64,000 nucleotides of DNA from Pseudomonas sp. G.S.17. Its GTDB lineage: Bacteria > Pseudomonadota > Gammaproteobacteria > Pseudomonadales > Pseudomonadaceae. Of this stretch, positions 16,583 to 24,648 are shown piece after piece. The stretch's first letter is position 1. Every line of letters starts with the position of its first letter. The notes below the pieces were generated by a model. It did not search any database and was not told where the DNA came from. It saw only the letters and a list, made by a program, of their open reading frames with translations. Position numbers and translations under genes: made by a program. The DNA lies in the NCBI RefSeq assembly GCF_038096165.1, contig NZ_CP151076.1, forward strand, positions 310,001 to 374,000, written 5' to 3'.

Positions 16583-17646
16583 AACGTCTTTCCTGCATCC
16601 TGTTGATGAGCCTGTTAAGTGGTTGCGCCAAGGAAGAGCCAGCGCCGGAACCAGTGCGGCCGGTGTTGTTCGTCGAGGCCCAATCCCTGACCGAAGAGAG
16701 TCTGGGGCGCTTTGCCGGCAGCATCGAAGCCCGCTACGAAAGTACGCTGGGCTTCCGTGTCGGCGGACGCATTGCCCGACGCAACGTCGATGTCGGCAGC
16801 GAAGTGGAGAAGGGCGCCTTGCTCGCCACACTTGACCCCACCGACCAACAGAACAATGTGCGCGCCAGTCAGGGCGATCTGGCCCGGATCGAGGCGCAGT
16901 GGATCAACACCCAGGCCAATGCCCGTCGCCAGCAGGAATTATTCGACCGTGGCGTAGGTGCCCAAGCCCAATTGGACATCGCGCTGACGGATCTGAAAAC
17001 CACCGGCTCGTCTCTCGCACAGGCGCGCGCGGCGTTGCGTCAGGCGCAGGATCAGCTCAGCTACAGCGAGCTGCGCACCGATCACGCTGCTGTGGTCACC
17101 CGTTGGCAAGTCGAAGCCGGCCAGGTGGTGACCGCCGGACAGGAAGTTGTCACCCTGGCGCGCCCGGACATCAAGGAAGCGGTGATTGATCTGCCCGCGA
17201 CCTTGGCCGAACAGCTGCCGCCGGACGTCGAATTCAAGGTCGCCAGCCAGCTTGACCCGATCATCAGCACCACTGCCACGTTGCGGGAAATTGAACCCCA
17301 GGCCGAGCGCTCGACCCGCACTCGTCGTGCGCGCCTGACTTTGACCGATACGCCCGCTGCGTTTCGCCTTGGCACGGCGGTCAGCGTCAGCCTCAGTTCG
17401 ACCATCGCGTCGCGTACCGAACTGCCGATCAATGCGCTGCAGGAGGTCGACGGCAAAGCGCAAATCTGGATCGTCGACATGCAGAACCAGACCGTCAGCC
17501 CCCGCGCCGTCAATGTCGTGAGTCGCAACGACGACTCGTTTGTGCTGAGCAACGGCGTCAAGCCGGGCGAACGGGTGGTCAGTGCTGGCGTCAACAGCCT
17601 CAAGCCCGGTCAGAAAGTCAAAGTCGATAAGGAAAGCCCGCGATGA
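16579..17646 (+). CDS. triB: RND efflux periplasmic adaptor (second of two), TriB-like
   Basis: A 355-aa membrane fusion protein with a lipoprotein signal (MSLLSGC). Lipoyl motif FRVGGRIARRNVDVGSEV, a coiled-coil hairpin (about 95-160) and SYSELRTDHAAVVTRWQVEAG are visible. It overlaps the first adaptor by 4 bp and the RND pump gene by 4 bp (ATGA at both junctions), so the three are translationally coupled. It is similar in layout to the first adaptor but clearly diverged, fitting a system that needs a heteromeric adaptor ring, as known for TriA/TriB. Confidence 0.88.
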   Translation: MKRLSCILLMSLLSGCAKEEPAPEPVRPVLFVEAQSLTEESLGRFAGSIEARYESTLGFRVGGRIARRNVDVGSEVEKGALLATLDPTDQQNNVRASQGDLARIEAQWINTQANARRQQELFDRGVGAQAQLDIALTDLKTTGSSLAQARAALRQAQDQLSYSELRTDHAAVVTRWQVEAGQVVTAGQEVVTLARPDIKEAVIDLPATLAEQLPPDVEFKVASQLDPIISTTATLREIEPQAERSTRTRRARLTLTDTPAAFRLGTAVSVSLSSTIASRTELPINALQEVDGKAQIWIVDMQNQTVSPRAVNVVSRNDDSFVLSNGVKPGERVVSAGVNSLKPGQKVKVDKESPR

Positions 17647-20600
17647 AAGGGAATTTCAACCTGTCCGAATGGGCCATCAAGCACCAGTCATTCGTCTGGT
17701 ACCTGATGTTCGTCGCGCTGCTGATGGGGGTTTTTTCGTACATCAACCTGGGCCGCGAAGAAGACCCGTCCTTCACCATCAAGACCATGGTCGTACAAAC
17801 CCGCTGGCCGGGCGCGACGGTGGACGAAACCCTGGAACAAGTCACCGACCGCATCGAGAAAAAGCTCGAAGAGCTGGACTCGCTGGACTACGTGAAAAGC
17901 TACACGCGTCCCGGCGAGTCGACCATTCTGGTCAACTTGCGCGACACCACCGACGCCAAGGCGATTCCGGAAATCTGGTATCAGGTGCGCAAAAAGATCG
18001 ACGACATCCGCAGCCAATTCCCCCAAGGCATGCAGGGCCCGTTTTTCAATGACGAGTTCGGCGATGTGTACGGCTCGATCTATGCCTTTACCGCCGACGG
18101 CTTCTCCATGCGTCAGCTGCGCGACTATGTGGAGCAAGTCAGAACCGAAATCCGCGAAGTGCCGGGGCTCGGCAAGGTCGAGATGATCGGCCAGCAGGAC
18201 GAAGTTCTGTACCTGAATTTCTCCACTCGCAAACTCGCAGCGCTGGGCCTGGATCAGCGCCAGGTGGTGCAAAGCCTGCAATCGCAAAACGCCGTGACCC
18301 CGGCTGGCGTCATCGAAGCCGGGCCGGAGCGGATCTCCGTGCGGACCTCCGGGCAGTTCGCCTCGGAGAAGGATCTGGCTGCGGTCAATCTGCGCCTCAA
18401 CGACCGTTTTTATCGCCTCAGTGACATTGCGGAAATCTCTCGCGGTTACACCGATCCGCCGAAACCGCTGTTCCGCTTCAACGGCAAACCCGCCATCGGT
18501 CTGGCGATTGCCATGAAGAAGGGCGGCAATATCCAGGACTTCGGCAAAGCCCTGCACCAGCGCATGACCGATGCCACGGCGGACTTGCCGGTGGGCGTCG
18601 GCGTACACAACGTGTCGGATCAGGCTGAAGTGGTTGAGAAAGCTGTCGGCGGCTTCACTAGCGCGCTGTTCGAAGCCGTGGTGATCGTGCTGATTGTCAG
18701 CTTCGTCAGCCTCGGCGTGCGCGCCGGGCTGGTGGTGGCGTGTTCGATCCCGCTGGTGCTGGCAATGGTCTTCGTGTTCATGGAATACAGCGGCATCACC
18801 ATGCAGCGTATTTCCCTTGGCGCACTGATCATTGCCCTCGGCCTGTTGGTGGATGATGCGATGATCACCGTGGAGATGATGGTCACGCGCCTGGAGCTGG
18901 GGGAGACCAAGGAGCAGGCGGCAACCTTTGCCTACACCTCGACGGCCTTTCCGATGCTCACCGGTACGCTGGTGACGGTGGCCGGCTTCGTGCCCATCGG
19001 GCTCAACGCCAGTTCGGCGGGGGAATACACCTTCACGCTGTTCGCAGTAATTGCCGTGGCGATGCTGGTGTCCTGGGTCGTCGCCGTGCTGTTTGCGCCG
19101 GTGATCGGCGTGCATATCCTCAGCACCAACCTCAAGAAAAAGCCCGAGAAAGAAGGCCGGATCGCACGTGGTTTCAACAGCAGCATGCTCTGGGCGATGC
19201 GTCATCGCTGGATGACCATCATCATTACTGTGCTGTTGTTCGTCGGCGCGGTGTTCTCCATGCAGTTTGTGCAGAACCAGTTTTTCCCGTCCTCGGATCG
19301 TCCGGAAATCCTCGTCGACCTCAACCTGCCGCAGAATGCCTCGATCAACGAAACCATCAAGGCCGTCGACCGTTTCGAAGCGACGCTCAAGGATGATCCG
19401 GACATCGTGCGCTGGAGCACCTACATCGGTCAGGGCGCCTTGCGTTTCTATCTGCCGCTGGACCAGCAACTGGAAAACCCGTTCTATGCGCAGCTGGTAA
19501 TCGTCAGCAAGGGCCTGGAAGAGCGCGGCGGTCTGACCGAACGCCTGAACAAACGCCTGCGCGACGAGTTCGTCGGCATCGGCAGTTACGTGCAGCCGCT
19601 GGAAATGGGCCCGCCGGTGGGGCGTCCGCTGCAATATCGCGTCAGCGGCGAAAACATCGACAAGGTGCGGCAGCACGCCATCGAGCTGGCCACGTTGCTG
19701 GACAAGAATCCTCACGTCGGAGAGATGATCTACGACTGGAACGAGCCAGGCAAAGTCCTGCGCATCGATATCAATCAGGACAAGGCGCGCCAGCTTGGGT
19801 TGTCTTCCGAAGACGTCGCGCAACTGATGAACAGCGTGGTCAGCGGCTCGGCGGTGACTCAGGTCCGCGACGATATTTACCTGATCAACGTAGTGGGTCG
19901 TGCAGAAGATGCCGAACGTGGATCGCCGGAAACCCTGCAAAACCTGCAGATCGTCACGCCCGGCGGCACGTCGATTCCGCTGCTGGCGTTTGCCACCGTG
20001 CGCTATGAAATGGAGCAGCCGCTGGTCTGGCGCCGCGACCGCAAGCCGACCATCACCGTGAAAGCCGCTGTGGCCGATGCCATGCAGCCCACTGATCTGG
20101 TCAAGGAACTCAAGCCGGAGATCGACAAGTTCAACGCGGGCCTGCCCGTCGGCTACAAAGTCGCCACGGGCGGCACCGTAGAAGAGAGCGCCAAGGCTCA
20201 AGGCCCGATTGCCAGCGTGGTGCCGTTGATGATCTTCCTGATGGCGACGTTCCTGATGATTCAGCTGCACAGTGTGCAGAAGATGTTCCTGGTGGCCAGC
20301 GTCGCGCCTCTCGGTTTGATTGGCGTGGTGTTGGCGCTGATTCCCACGGGAACGCCCATGGGCTTCGTGGCGATTCTCGGGATTCTGGCGCTGATCGGCA
20401 TCATCATTCGTAACTCGGTGATTCTGGTCACGCAGATCAATATCTACGAGCGTGATGGCTATCTGCCGTGGGATGCAGTGGCTCAGGCCACCCAGCACCG
20501 GCGTCGACCGATCCTGCTGACCGCCGCGGCCGCGAGCCTGGGCATGATCCCGATTGCCCGGGAAGTGTTCTGGGGGCCGATGGCCTACGCGATGATCGGC

Positions 20601-20738
20601 GGCATCATCATCGCCACCTTGCTGACGCTGCTGTTTTTGCCCGCGCTGTATGTGGCGTGGTATCGGATCAAGGAGCCTTCGGATAAGGATCGCGAGCAAG
20701 CCAAATCCGATGAGCATGCTCCACAGCCATCGAGCTGA
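17643..20738 (+). CDS. triC: RND efflux pump, inner-membrane transporter, TriC-like
   Basis: A 1031-aa resistance-nodulation-division proton/drug antiporter (ACR_tran family). Twelve membrane segments are expected: one near the N-terminus (FVWYLMFVALLMGVFSYINL), a bundle around 335-500, one at about 520-540 and a bundle around 855-1010. The proton-relay aspartate pair is in GLLVDDAMITVEMM. The start PSEWAIKHQSFVWY-type N-terminus and the length fit TriC. It is the last gene of the adaptor-adaptor-pump operon. No outer-membrane channel gene is adjacent, in line with TriABC using an unlinked OpmH/TolC-like channel. A 1025-codon antisense frame on the minus strand is a shadow of this gene. Confidence 0.92.
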   Translation: MKGNFNLSEWAIKHQSFVWYLMFVALLMGVFSYINLGREEDPSFTIKTMVVQTRWPGATVDETLEQVTDRIEKKLEELDSLDYVKSYTRPGESTILVNLRDTTDAKAIPEIWYQVRKKIDDIRSQFPQGMQGPFFNDEFGDVYGSIYAFTADGFSMRQLRDYVEQVRTEIREVPGLGKVEMIGQQDEVLYLNFSTRKLAALGLDQRQVVQSLQSQNAVTPAGVIEAGPERISVRTSGQFASEKDLAAVNLRLNDRFYRLSDIAEISRGYTDPPKPLFRFNGKPAIGLAIAMKKGGNIQDFGKALHQRMTDATADLPVGVGVHNVSDQAEVVEKAVGGFTSALFEAVVIVLIVSFVSLGVRAGLVVACSIPLVLAMVFVFMEYSGITMQRISLGALIIALGLLVDDAMITVEMMVTRLELGETKEQAATFAYTSTAFPMLTGTLVTVAGFVPIGLNASSAGEYTFTLFAVIAVAMLVSWVVAVLFAPVIGVHILSTNLKKKPEKEGRIARGFNSSMLWAMRHRWMTIIITVLLFVGAVFSMQFVQNQFFPSSDRPEILVDLNLPQNASINETIKAVDRFEATLKDDPDIVRWSTYIGQGALRFYLPLDQQLENPFYAQLVIVSKGLEERGGLTERLNKRLRDEFVGIGSYVQPLEMGPPVGRPLQYRVSGENIDKVRQHAIELATLLDKNPHVGEMIYDWNEPGKVLRIDINQDKARQLGLSSEDVAQLMNSVVSGSAVTQVRDDIYLINVVGRAEDAERGSPETLQNLQIVTPGGTSIPLLAFATVRYEMEQPLVWRRDRKPTITVKAAVADAMQPTDLVKELKPEIDKFNAGLPVGYKVATGGTVEESAKAQGPIASVVPLMIFLMATFLMIQLHSVQKMFLVASVAPLGLIGVVLALIPTGTPMGFVAILGILALIGIIIRNSVILVTQINIYERDGYLPWDAVAQATQHRRRPILLTAAAASLGMIPIAREVFWGPMAYAMIGGIIIATLLTLLFLPALYVAWYRIKEPSDKDREQAKSDEHAPQPSS

Positions 20739-20869
20739 AAAATGAAATAGGCCTGATGTGCCCAACCTGTATCCTGCGACCCAATTTCAGTAACGGTTTA
20801 CTCCTTCCATGGGTACAACCTGCGGGCTATGGTTTCACACCCAATAGCCGTCAATGGAGTGGCCGCTTT

Positions 20870-22828
20870 ATGTACAAGACGCTTGAGCAGGTTTTCGGTT
20901 ATCCGCAGTTTCGCGCCGGTCAGGAAGCGGCGATCAGCGCCGTGTTGGCAGGGCGTTCGGCTGCGGCAATTTTCCCCACCGGGTCCGGTAAATCGCTGTG
21001 TTATCAGTTGCCGGCGTTGTTGTTGCCGCACCTGACGCTGGTGGTCTCGCCGCTGCTGGCGCTGATTCAGGACCAGTTGGCATTCCTGCAACGTCACGGC
21101 ATCGCGGCGGCGAGTATCGATTCGGCGCAGAGCCGCGATGAGGTGGCGCAGGTCATGGCGCGGGCGCGCTCCGGTGAGCTGAAAATCCTGATGATTTCGG
21201 TGGAGCGTCTGAAGAATGAGCGCTTCCGCCACTTCATCACCCAGGTGCCGATTTCCCTGCTGGTGGTGGATGAAGCGCACTGTATTTCCGAATGGGGCCA
21301 CAACTTCCGTCCGGACTACCTCAAGCTGCCGGACTACCAGCGCGAGTTCAACATCCCACAAGCCTTGTTGCTGACGGCCACGGCGACACCGCAAGTGATC
21401 GCCGACATGCAGAGCAAATTCGCCATTGCCCCGGACGATGTGGTGACGACGGGCTTCTATCGGGCCAATCTGAATTTGTGGGTCGAGCCGGTGAAAGGCG
21501 CAGACAAGCGTCGACGTCTGGTGGAATGGTTGAGCCCCAAGGCAGGCGAGCCGACCATCGTTTACGTCACCTTGCAAAAAACCGCCGAATACATTGCCAC
21601 GCATCTGCGCCAGAACGGCCTGGAGGCCAGCGCTTACCACGCCGGTTTGCCCCACGATCAGCGTGAGTCGATCCAGAAGCGTTTCATGGGCGGCCAGCTC
21701 AATTGCATCGTCGCGACCATCGCCTTCGGCATGGGCATCGACAAAAGTGACATCCGCAACGTGGTGCACTTCGATCTGCCCAAATCCATCGAAAACTACA
21801 GCCAGGAAATCGGCCGCGCCGGGCGTGATGGCGCGCCGTCCGATTGTCTGGTGCTGGCCAATCGCGACAGCCTCAACGTGCTGGAGAACTTCGTCTACGG
21901 CGATACGCCGGAACATGACGGGATTCGCTGTGTGCTCGAAGATGTGCTGGATGCGATTCCCCAAGGGCAGTGGGAATTCCTCCTGGGGCCGCTGGCCGAT
22001 CAAAGCAATATTCGCCAGTTGCCGCTGAAGACGCTATTGGTGCAACTGGAGCTGCGCGGGCTGATCGCACCGCGTTATTCGTACTTCGCCGAGTATCGCT
22101 TCAAGTTTCTGCTTGAGCCTGCAGCCTTGGTGCAGCGTTTTGAAGGCGAGCGTCAGCAGTTCGTGCAGGCCTTGATCGACACCTCTACGCGGGCGCGCAC
22201 CTGGGCGACGGTCAACTTCGACACCTTGTATCAACAGCATCAGGCCGAGCGTGGGCGGGTGGTGACGGCGCTGGATTACTTTCATGAGAAGGGCTGGATC
22301 GAGCTGGAAAGCAAGCAGGTCACCGAGGTGTACAGCGTGCTGGTCAGCGATTTCGATGCCGATGCCCTGAGCACCGAGTTGCACGATTACTTCACCGATC
22401 ACGAGGCGACCGAGGTTGCGCGCATTCACGCCATGCTCGATCTGTTTGCCAGTGAGCAATGCTTGAGCCAGCGTCTCGCGGATTATTTCGGTGACCACAA
22501 CGCGCCACAGCGTTGCGGGCATTGTTCGGTGTGCGCGGGTAACGTCGCCCGCCTGCCCGAGCCGCCAGCCTTGCCGGAGCTGGTCAGCAAGGACTTCCAG
22601 CAGCTGTGCGGCGAGTTCATACGCAAGCACGAGGAATACAAGGACGCCGCGCCGGGCACTGAATGCCTGACGCGCTTTCTGTGCGGCATCAGCGTGCCGT
22701 TGTTCACCAAACTCAAGGCTCGCGCCATTGGTGGTTTTGCTGCGTTGGAGGATTATCCGTATGCGCAAGTGCGGGAGTGGGTGAGAGCCAATGGCTGTGG
22801 TGTCGTGCGGCAAACGTCCAATTTGTAG
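20870..22828 (+). CDS. recQ: RecQ-family ATP-dependent DNA helicase
   Basis: A 652-aa SF2 helicase of the RecQ family, 3'-5' DNA unwinding. Motif I is PTGSGKS, motif II is VVDEAHCISEWGHNFRPDY with the RecQ-type extension, motif VI is QEIGRAGRDGAPSDC. The zinc-binding cysteines are partly visible in QRCGHCSVCAGN. The HRDC domain of classical E. coli RecQ is not obvious; the C-terminus after the zinc region is short. The start at 20870 (MYKTLEQVFGYPQFRAGQ) aligns with the usual RecQ N-terminus; an upstream extension to 20756 has no conserved residues. The stop codon lies in the first bases of a REP element. Confidence 0.88.
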   Translation: MYKTLEQVFGYPQFRAGQEAAISAVLAGRSAAAIFPTGSGKSLCYQLPALLLPHLTLVVSPLLALIQDQLAFLQRHGIAAASIDSAQSRDEVAQVMARARSGELKILMISVERLKNERFRHFITQVPISLLVVDEAHCISEWGHNFRPDYLKLPDYQREFNIPQALLLTATATPQVIADMQSKFAIAPDDVVTTGFYRANLNLWVEPVKGADKRRRLVEWLSPKAGEPTIVYVTLQKTAEYIATHLRQNGLEASAYHAGLPHDQRESIQKRFMGGQLNCIVATIAFGMGIDKSDIRNVVHFDLPKSIENYSQEIGRAGRDGAPSDCLVLANRDSLNVLENFVYGDTPEHDGIRCVLEDVLDAIPQGQWEFLLGPLADQSNIRQLPLKTLLVQLELRGLIAPRYSYFAEYRFKFLLEPAALVQRFEGERQQFVQALIDTSTRARTWATVNFDTLYQQHQAERGRVVTALDYFHEKGWIELESKQVTEVYSVLVSDFDADALSTELHDYFTDHEATEVARIHAMLDLFASEQCLSQRLADYFGDHNAPQRCGHCSVCAGNVARLPEPPALPELVSKDFQQLCGEFIRKHEEYKDAAPGTECLTRFLCGISVPLFTKLKARAIGGFAALEDYPYAQVREWVRANGCGVVRQTSNL

Positions 22829-22917
22829 GACCGGCTTCAGCCGGGAGCACGCCCTCCAATCTGTAGGACCGGCTTTAGCCGGGAGCACGCCCTCCCGGCT
22901 AAAGCCAGTCCTACGGA
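22824..22917. repeat. REP cluster, three units
   Basis: Two direct copies of TGTAGGACCGGCTTNAGCCG (22824 and 22862) are followed by one inverse copy (CCGGCTAAAGCCAGTCCTAC). The first copy covers the recQ stop codon. Confidence 0.85.
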
Positions 22918-22958
22918 GGCGTTGTTAAGGCCAGTACATGATTATCAAAAGGAATCCC

Positions 22959-23378
22959 ATGACTCAACGCACCGACTATCGCCACTTCCAGCCCATCACC
23001 ACGCGCTGGCACGACAACGACATCTATGGCCACGTGAACAATGTGGCCTACTACAGCTTCTTCGATTCCACGGTGAATACCTACCTGATCGAACGCGGCG
23101 GGCTGGATATTCATGACGGTGCGGTGGTGGGGTTTGTGGTGAGTTCTTCGTGCGATTATTTTGCGTCGATTGCCTACCCGGATTTGATCGAAGTCGGCCT
23201 GCGCGTGGCGAAGCTCGGCAATAGCTCGGTGCAATATGAGCTGGCGGTCTTCAAGGTGGGTGAGGATGACGCTTGTGCGGCGGGCCGCTTTGTTCATGTG
23301 TTCGTGGATCGGGCGTCGAATCTGCCGGTAACGCTGCCTGACGCACTGCGCGAGGCTCTGCAGGTATTGGCCGTCTGA
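22959..23378 (+). CDS. acyl-CoA thioesterase, 4HBT (YbgC-like) hotdog fold
   Basis: A 139-aa hotdog-fold thioesterase. The motif HDNDIYGHVNNVAYYSFFD is the active-site helix of the 4-hydroxybenzoyl-CoA thioesterase/YbgC group, with the catalytic aspartate in WHDNDIYGHV. The length is typical. It hydrolyses acyl-CoA substrates of unknown identity in the cytoplasm. The ATG at 22959 has AAAAGGAAT as SD; an upstream ATG at 22938 lacks one. It ends at a bidirectional terminator shared with the convergent glycine-zipper gene. Confidence 0.9.
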   Translation: MTQRTDYRHFQPITTRWHDNDIYGHVNNVAYYSFFDSTVNTYLIERGGLDIHDGAVVGFVVSSSCDYFASIAYPDLIEVGLRVAKLGNSSVQYELAVFKVGEDDACAAGRFVHVFVDRASNLPVTLPDALREALQVLAV

Positions 23379-23384
23379 ATGCAA

Positions 23385-23411
23385 CACGGGCCGCTTCAAG
23401 GGCGGCCCGTG
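23385..23411. terminator. bidirectional hairpin between convergent genes
   Basis: A perfect 10-bp stem CACGGGCCGC/GCGGCCCGTG around a 7-bp loop, between the stop codons of the thioesterase (+) and the glycine-zipper gene (-). No long T run is seen on either side. Confidence 0.6.
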
Positions 23412-23435
23412 CTGGATAACGCGTTAACGGATCAA

Positions 23436-23921
23436 TTAACGGTGACGATAGTCGCGATGGTTTTTGCGATGACCGTAAGCGTGACCGCGCGGGCCATGGC
23501 CACGATCATAGTGGCGGCGATCATCGCCACGATAGCGACGGTCCGAACGCTCGTCGTTACGGCTTTCGTTGCCCATATAGTTACCCAGCGCACCACCTGC
23601 GCCGCCACCTGCGGCTGCGCCGACCAGGCTGCCGGTGTTGCCACCGACGCTACGGCCGATCACGTTACCGCCTGCTGCGCCCAGACCGCCACCGATGGCG
23701 GCTTCTGTACGGTTACGACGGTCCGCACCCACGGCCGCGCCACCTGCGCCGCCCAGACCAGCGCCAATCGCTGCACCTGTGCTGCCGCCTATTTGCTGGC
23801 CGACAACTGAACCGAGTACCCCACCCAATGCTCCGCCCACACCGGATTCGAGCGTACCGCCTGCTGAGGCGAAACCACTGGCCAGGGTGAGTGACAACAA
23901 CAGAATCGAGGAATACTTCAT
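23436..23921 (-). CDS. glycine-zipper outer-membrane/periplasmic protein
   Basis: A 161-aa exported protein. The signal peptide covers about residues 1-20 (LTLASGFASA-GG). The body is made of glycine-zipper repeats such as GGALGGVLGSVVGQQIGG and GAAIGAGLGGAGGAAVGA, typical of Gly-zipper_2 / YMGG-like proteins that embed in or associate with membranes. The last 40 residues are highly basic and rich in Arg, His, Tyr and Asp (RRYRGDDRRHYDRGH). The start at 23921 was chosen because the signal peptide begins there; the 30-residue upstream extension looks non-coding. Function is unknown; a structural or stress role in the envelope is plausible. Confidence 0.85.
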   Translation of the reverse strand: MKYSSILLLSLTLASGFASAGGTLESGVGGALGGVLGSVVGQQIGGSTGAAIGAGLGGAGGAAVGADRRNRTEAAIGGGLGAAGGNVIGRSVGGNTGSLVGAAAGGGAGGALGNYMGNESRNDERSDRRYRGDDRRHYDRGHGPRGHAYGHRKNHRDYRHR

Positions 23922-23949
23922 GTAGGGAACCTCATAGGGATGACGGCGC

Positions 23950-24111
23950 GATCCTGAGGTCAAGTGAAGATTGTAGCAATGCAATTCCGACGAGTAACAC
24001 GACTGACACACATATCGCTAAGTTACTGTTTTCACTAAGGAACTTAAACTCGTTTTGACAGTCTGAGGTTACTTGATCAAGGCCCGTTTCTCGCGAAACG
24101 GGCCTTTTTTT
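23950..24111 (+). ncRNA. candidate small RNA ending at the orphan terminator
   Basis: The terminator at 24081-24111 on the plus strand has no upstream coding gene in the same direction. The preceding 130 bp are AT-rich, contain a TTGACA hexamer at 24055-24060 and lie in a gap between the start of a minus-strand gene and the next plus-strand ORF. I could not identify the family or a convincing promoter; the 5' end given is a guess. Confidence 0.25.
24081..24111 (+). terminator. strong orphan intrinsic terminator
   Basis: A perfect 10-bp stem GGCCCGTTTC/GAAACGGGCC with a TCGC loop and seven T residues. No plus-strand protein gene ends in the preceding 670 bp, so it may end a small RNA transcribed from the region around 23930-24080. 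See findings. Confidence 0.85.
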
Positions 24112-24330
24112 GTCCTGTGCCGCAAAGACTGATCAGGTGGATGGGCGACAATTCCTACGATCAGCAAGGAATCCGCCTAGGAAGTTTCTGTCAGACTTCC
24201 CTGTTTAGCGCTGCTTTTCCTGTCAGTTATTTCCGAGAAGCGCGACATCTTCCTCTGATCAGATTCACTACAGTTCATGGTTCATGCCACGCAGGGTGGT
24301 ATGTATGTAGTGACAATAAGGTTCGGATTC

Positions 24331-24600
24331 ATGAGTTGGAAGATCGACAAGCGTTCAGCAAAAATTGGGCACCTGGGTGTTGCGGCCCAGGCGACGTGGG
24401 ACAGGTTTCAGAACGCTGTAAACCAGGGGCAGCATCCGCTGATCGCTGCCAGGGCCGCCGGGGACACCAATCACAAGGTACTGAATAGCTCTAAAGTCCA
24501 GCAGCATCAGATTCGGCTGAGCTACAGCGATCGAGCCACTTTTCTCGTGGACGACATCACTCAGACCGTGACGGTCTTGCAGGTGGGAGGGCATACCTGA
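24331..24600 (+). CDS. small RelE/ParE-like ORF without antitoxin
   Basis: An 89-aa frame from the ATG at 24331 (AAGG a short distance upstream). Its C-terminus, HQIRLSYSDRATFLVDDI followed by TVTVLQVGGH, resembles the end of RelE/ParE-fold toxins, where a strand pair with a conserved Arg is followed by a strand and a final histidine. The N-terminal half is less typical. No antitoxin-like ORF is found on either side, so it may be an orphan toxin relative, a non-toxic derivative or a false ORF. An ATG at 24277 extends it by 18 residues without obvious similarity. Confidence 0.45.
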   Translation: MSWKIDKRSAKIGHLGVAAQATWDRFQNAVNQGQHPLIAARAAGDTNHKVLNSSKVQQHQIRLSYSDRATFLVDDITQTVTVLQVGGHT

Positions 24601-24610
24601 GCGAGGCAAC

Positions 24611-24642
24611 TGCAGCCTGAAGAATGACTTCGTCAGGCTGCA
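24611..24642 (-). terminator. hairpin after the molybdopterin oxidoreductase gene
   Basis: TGCAGCCTGA and TCAGGCTGCA form a perfect 10-bp stem just after the minus-strand stop codon at 24649. It also lies just after the plus-strand ORF ending at 24600 and may serve both. Confidence 0.6.
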
Positions 24643-24648
24643 ACTCAA

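Noticed and set aside
17688..20765. 1025-codon open frame on the minus strand
   Set aside because: It is antisense to the RND pump gene, rich in His, Arg and Gln as typical for shadows of GC-rich genes, and has no recognisable domain.
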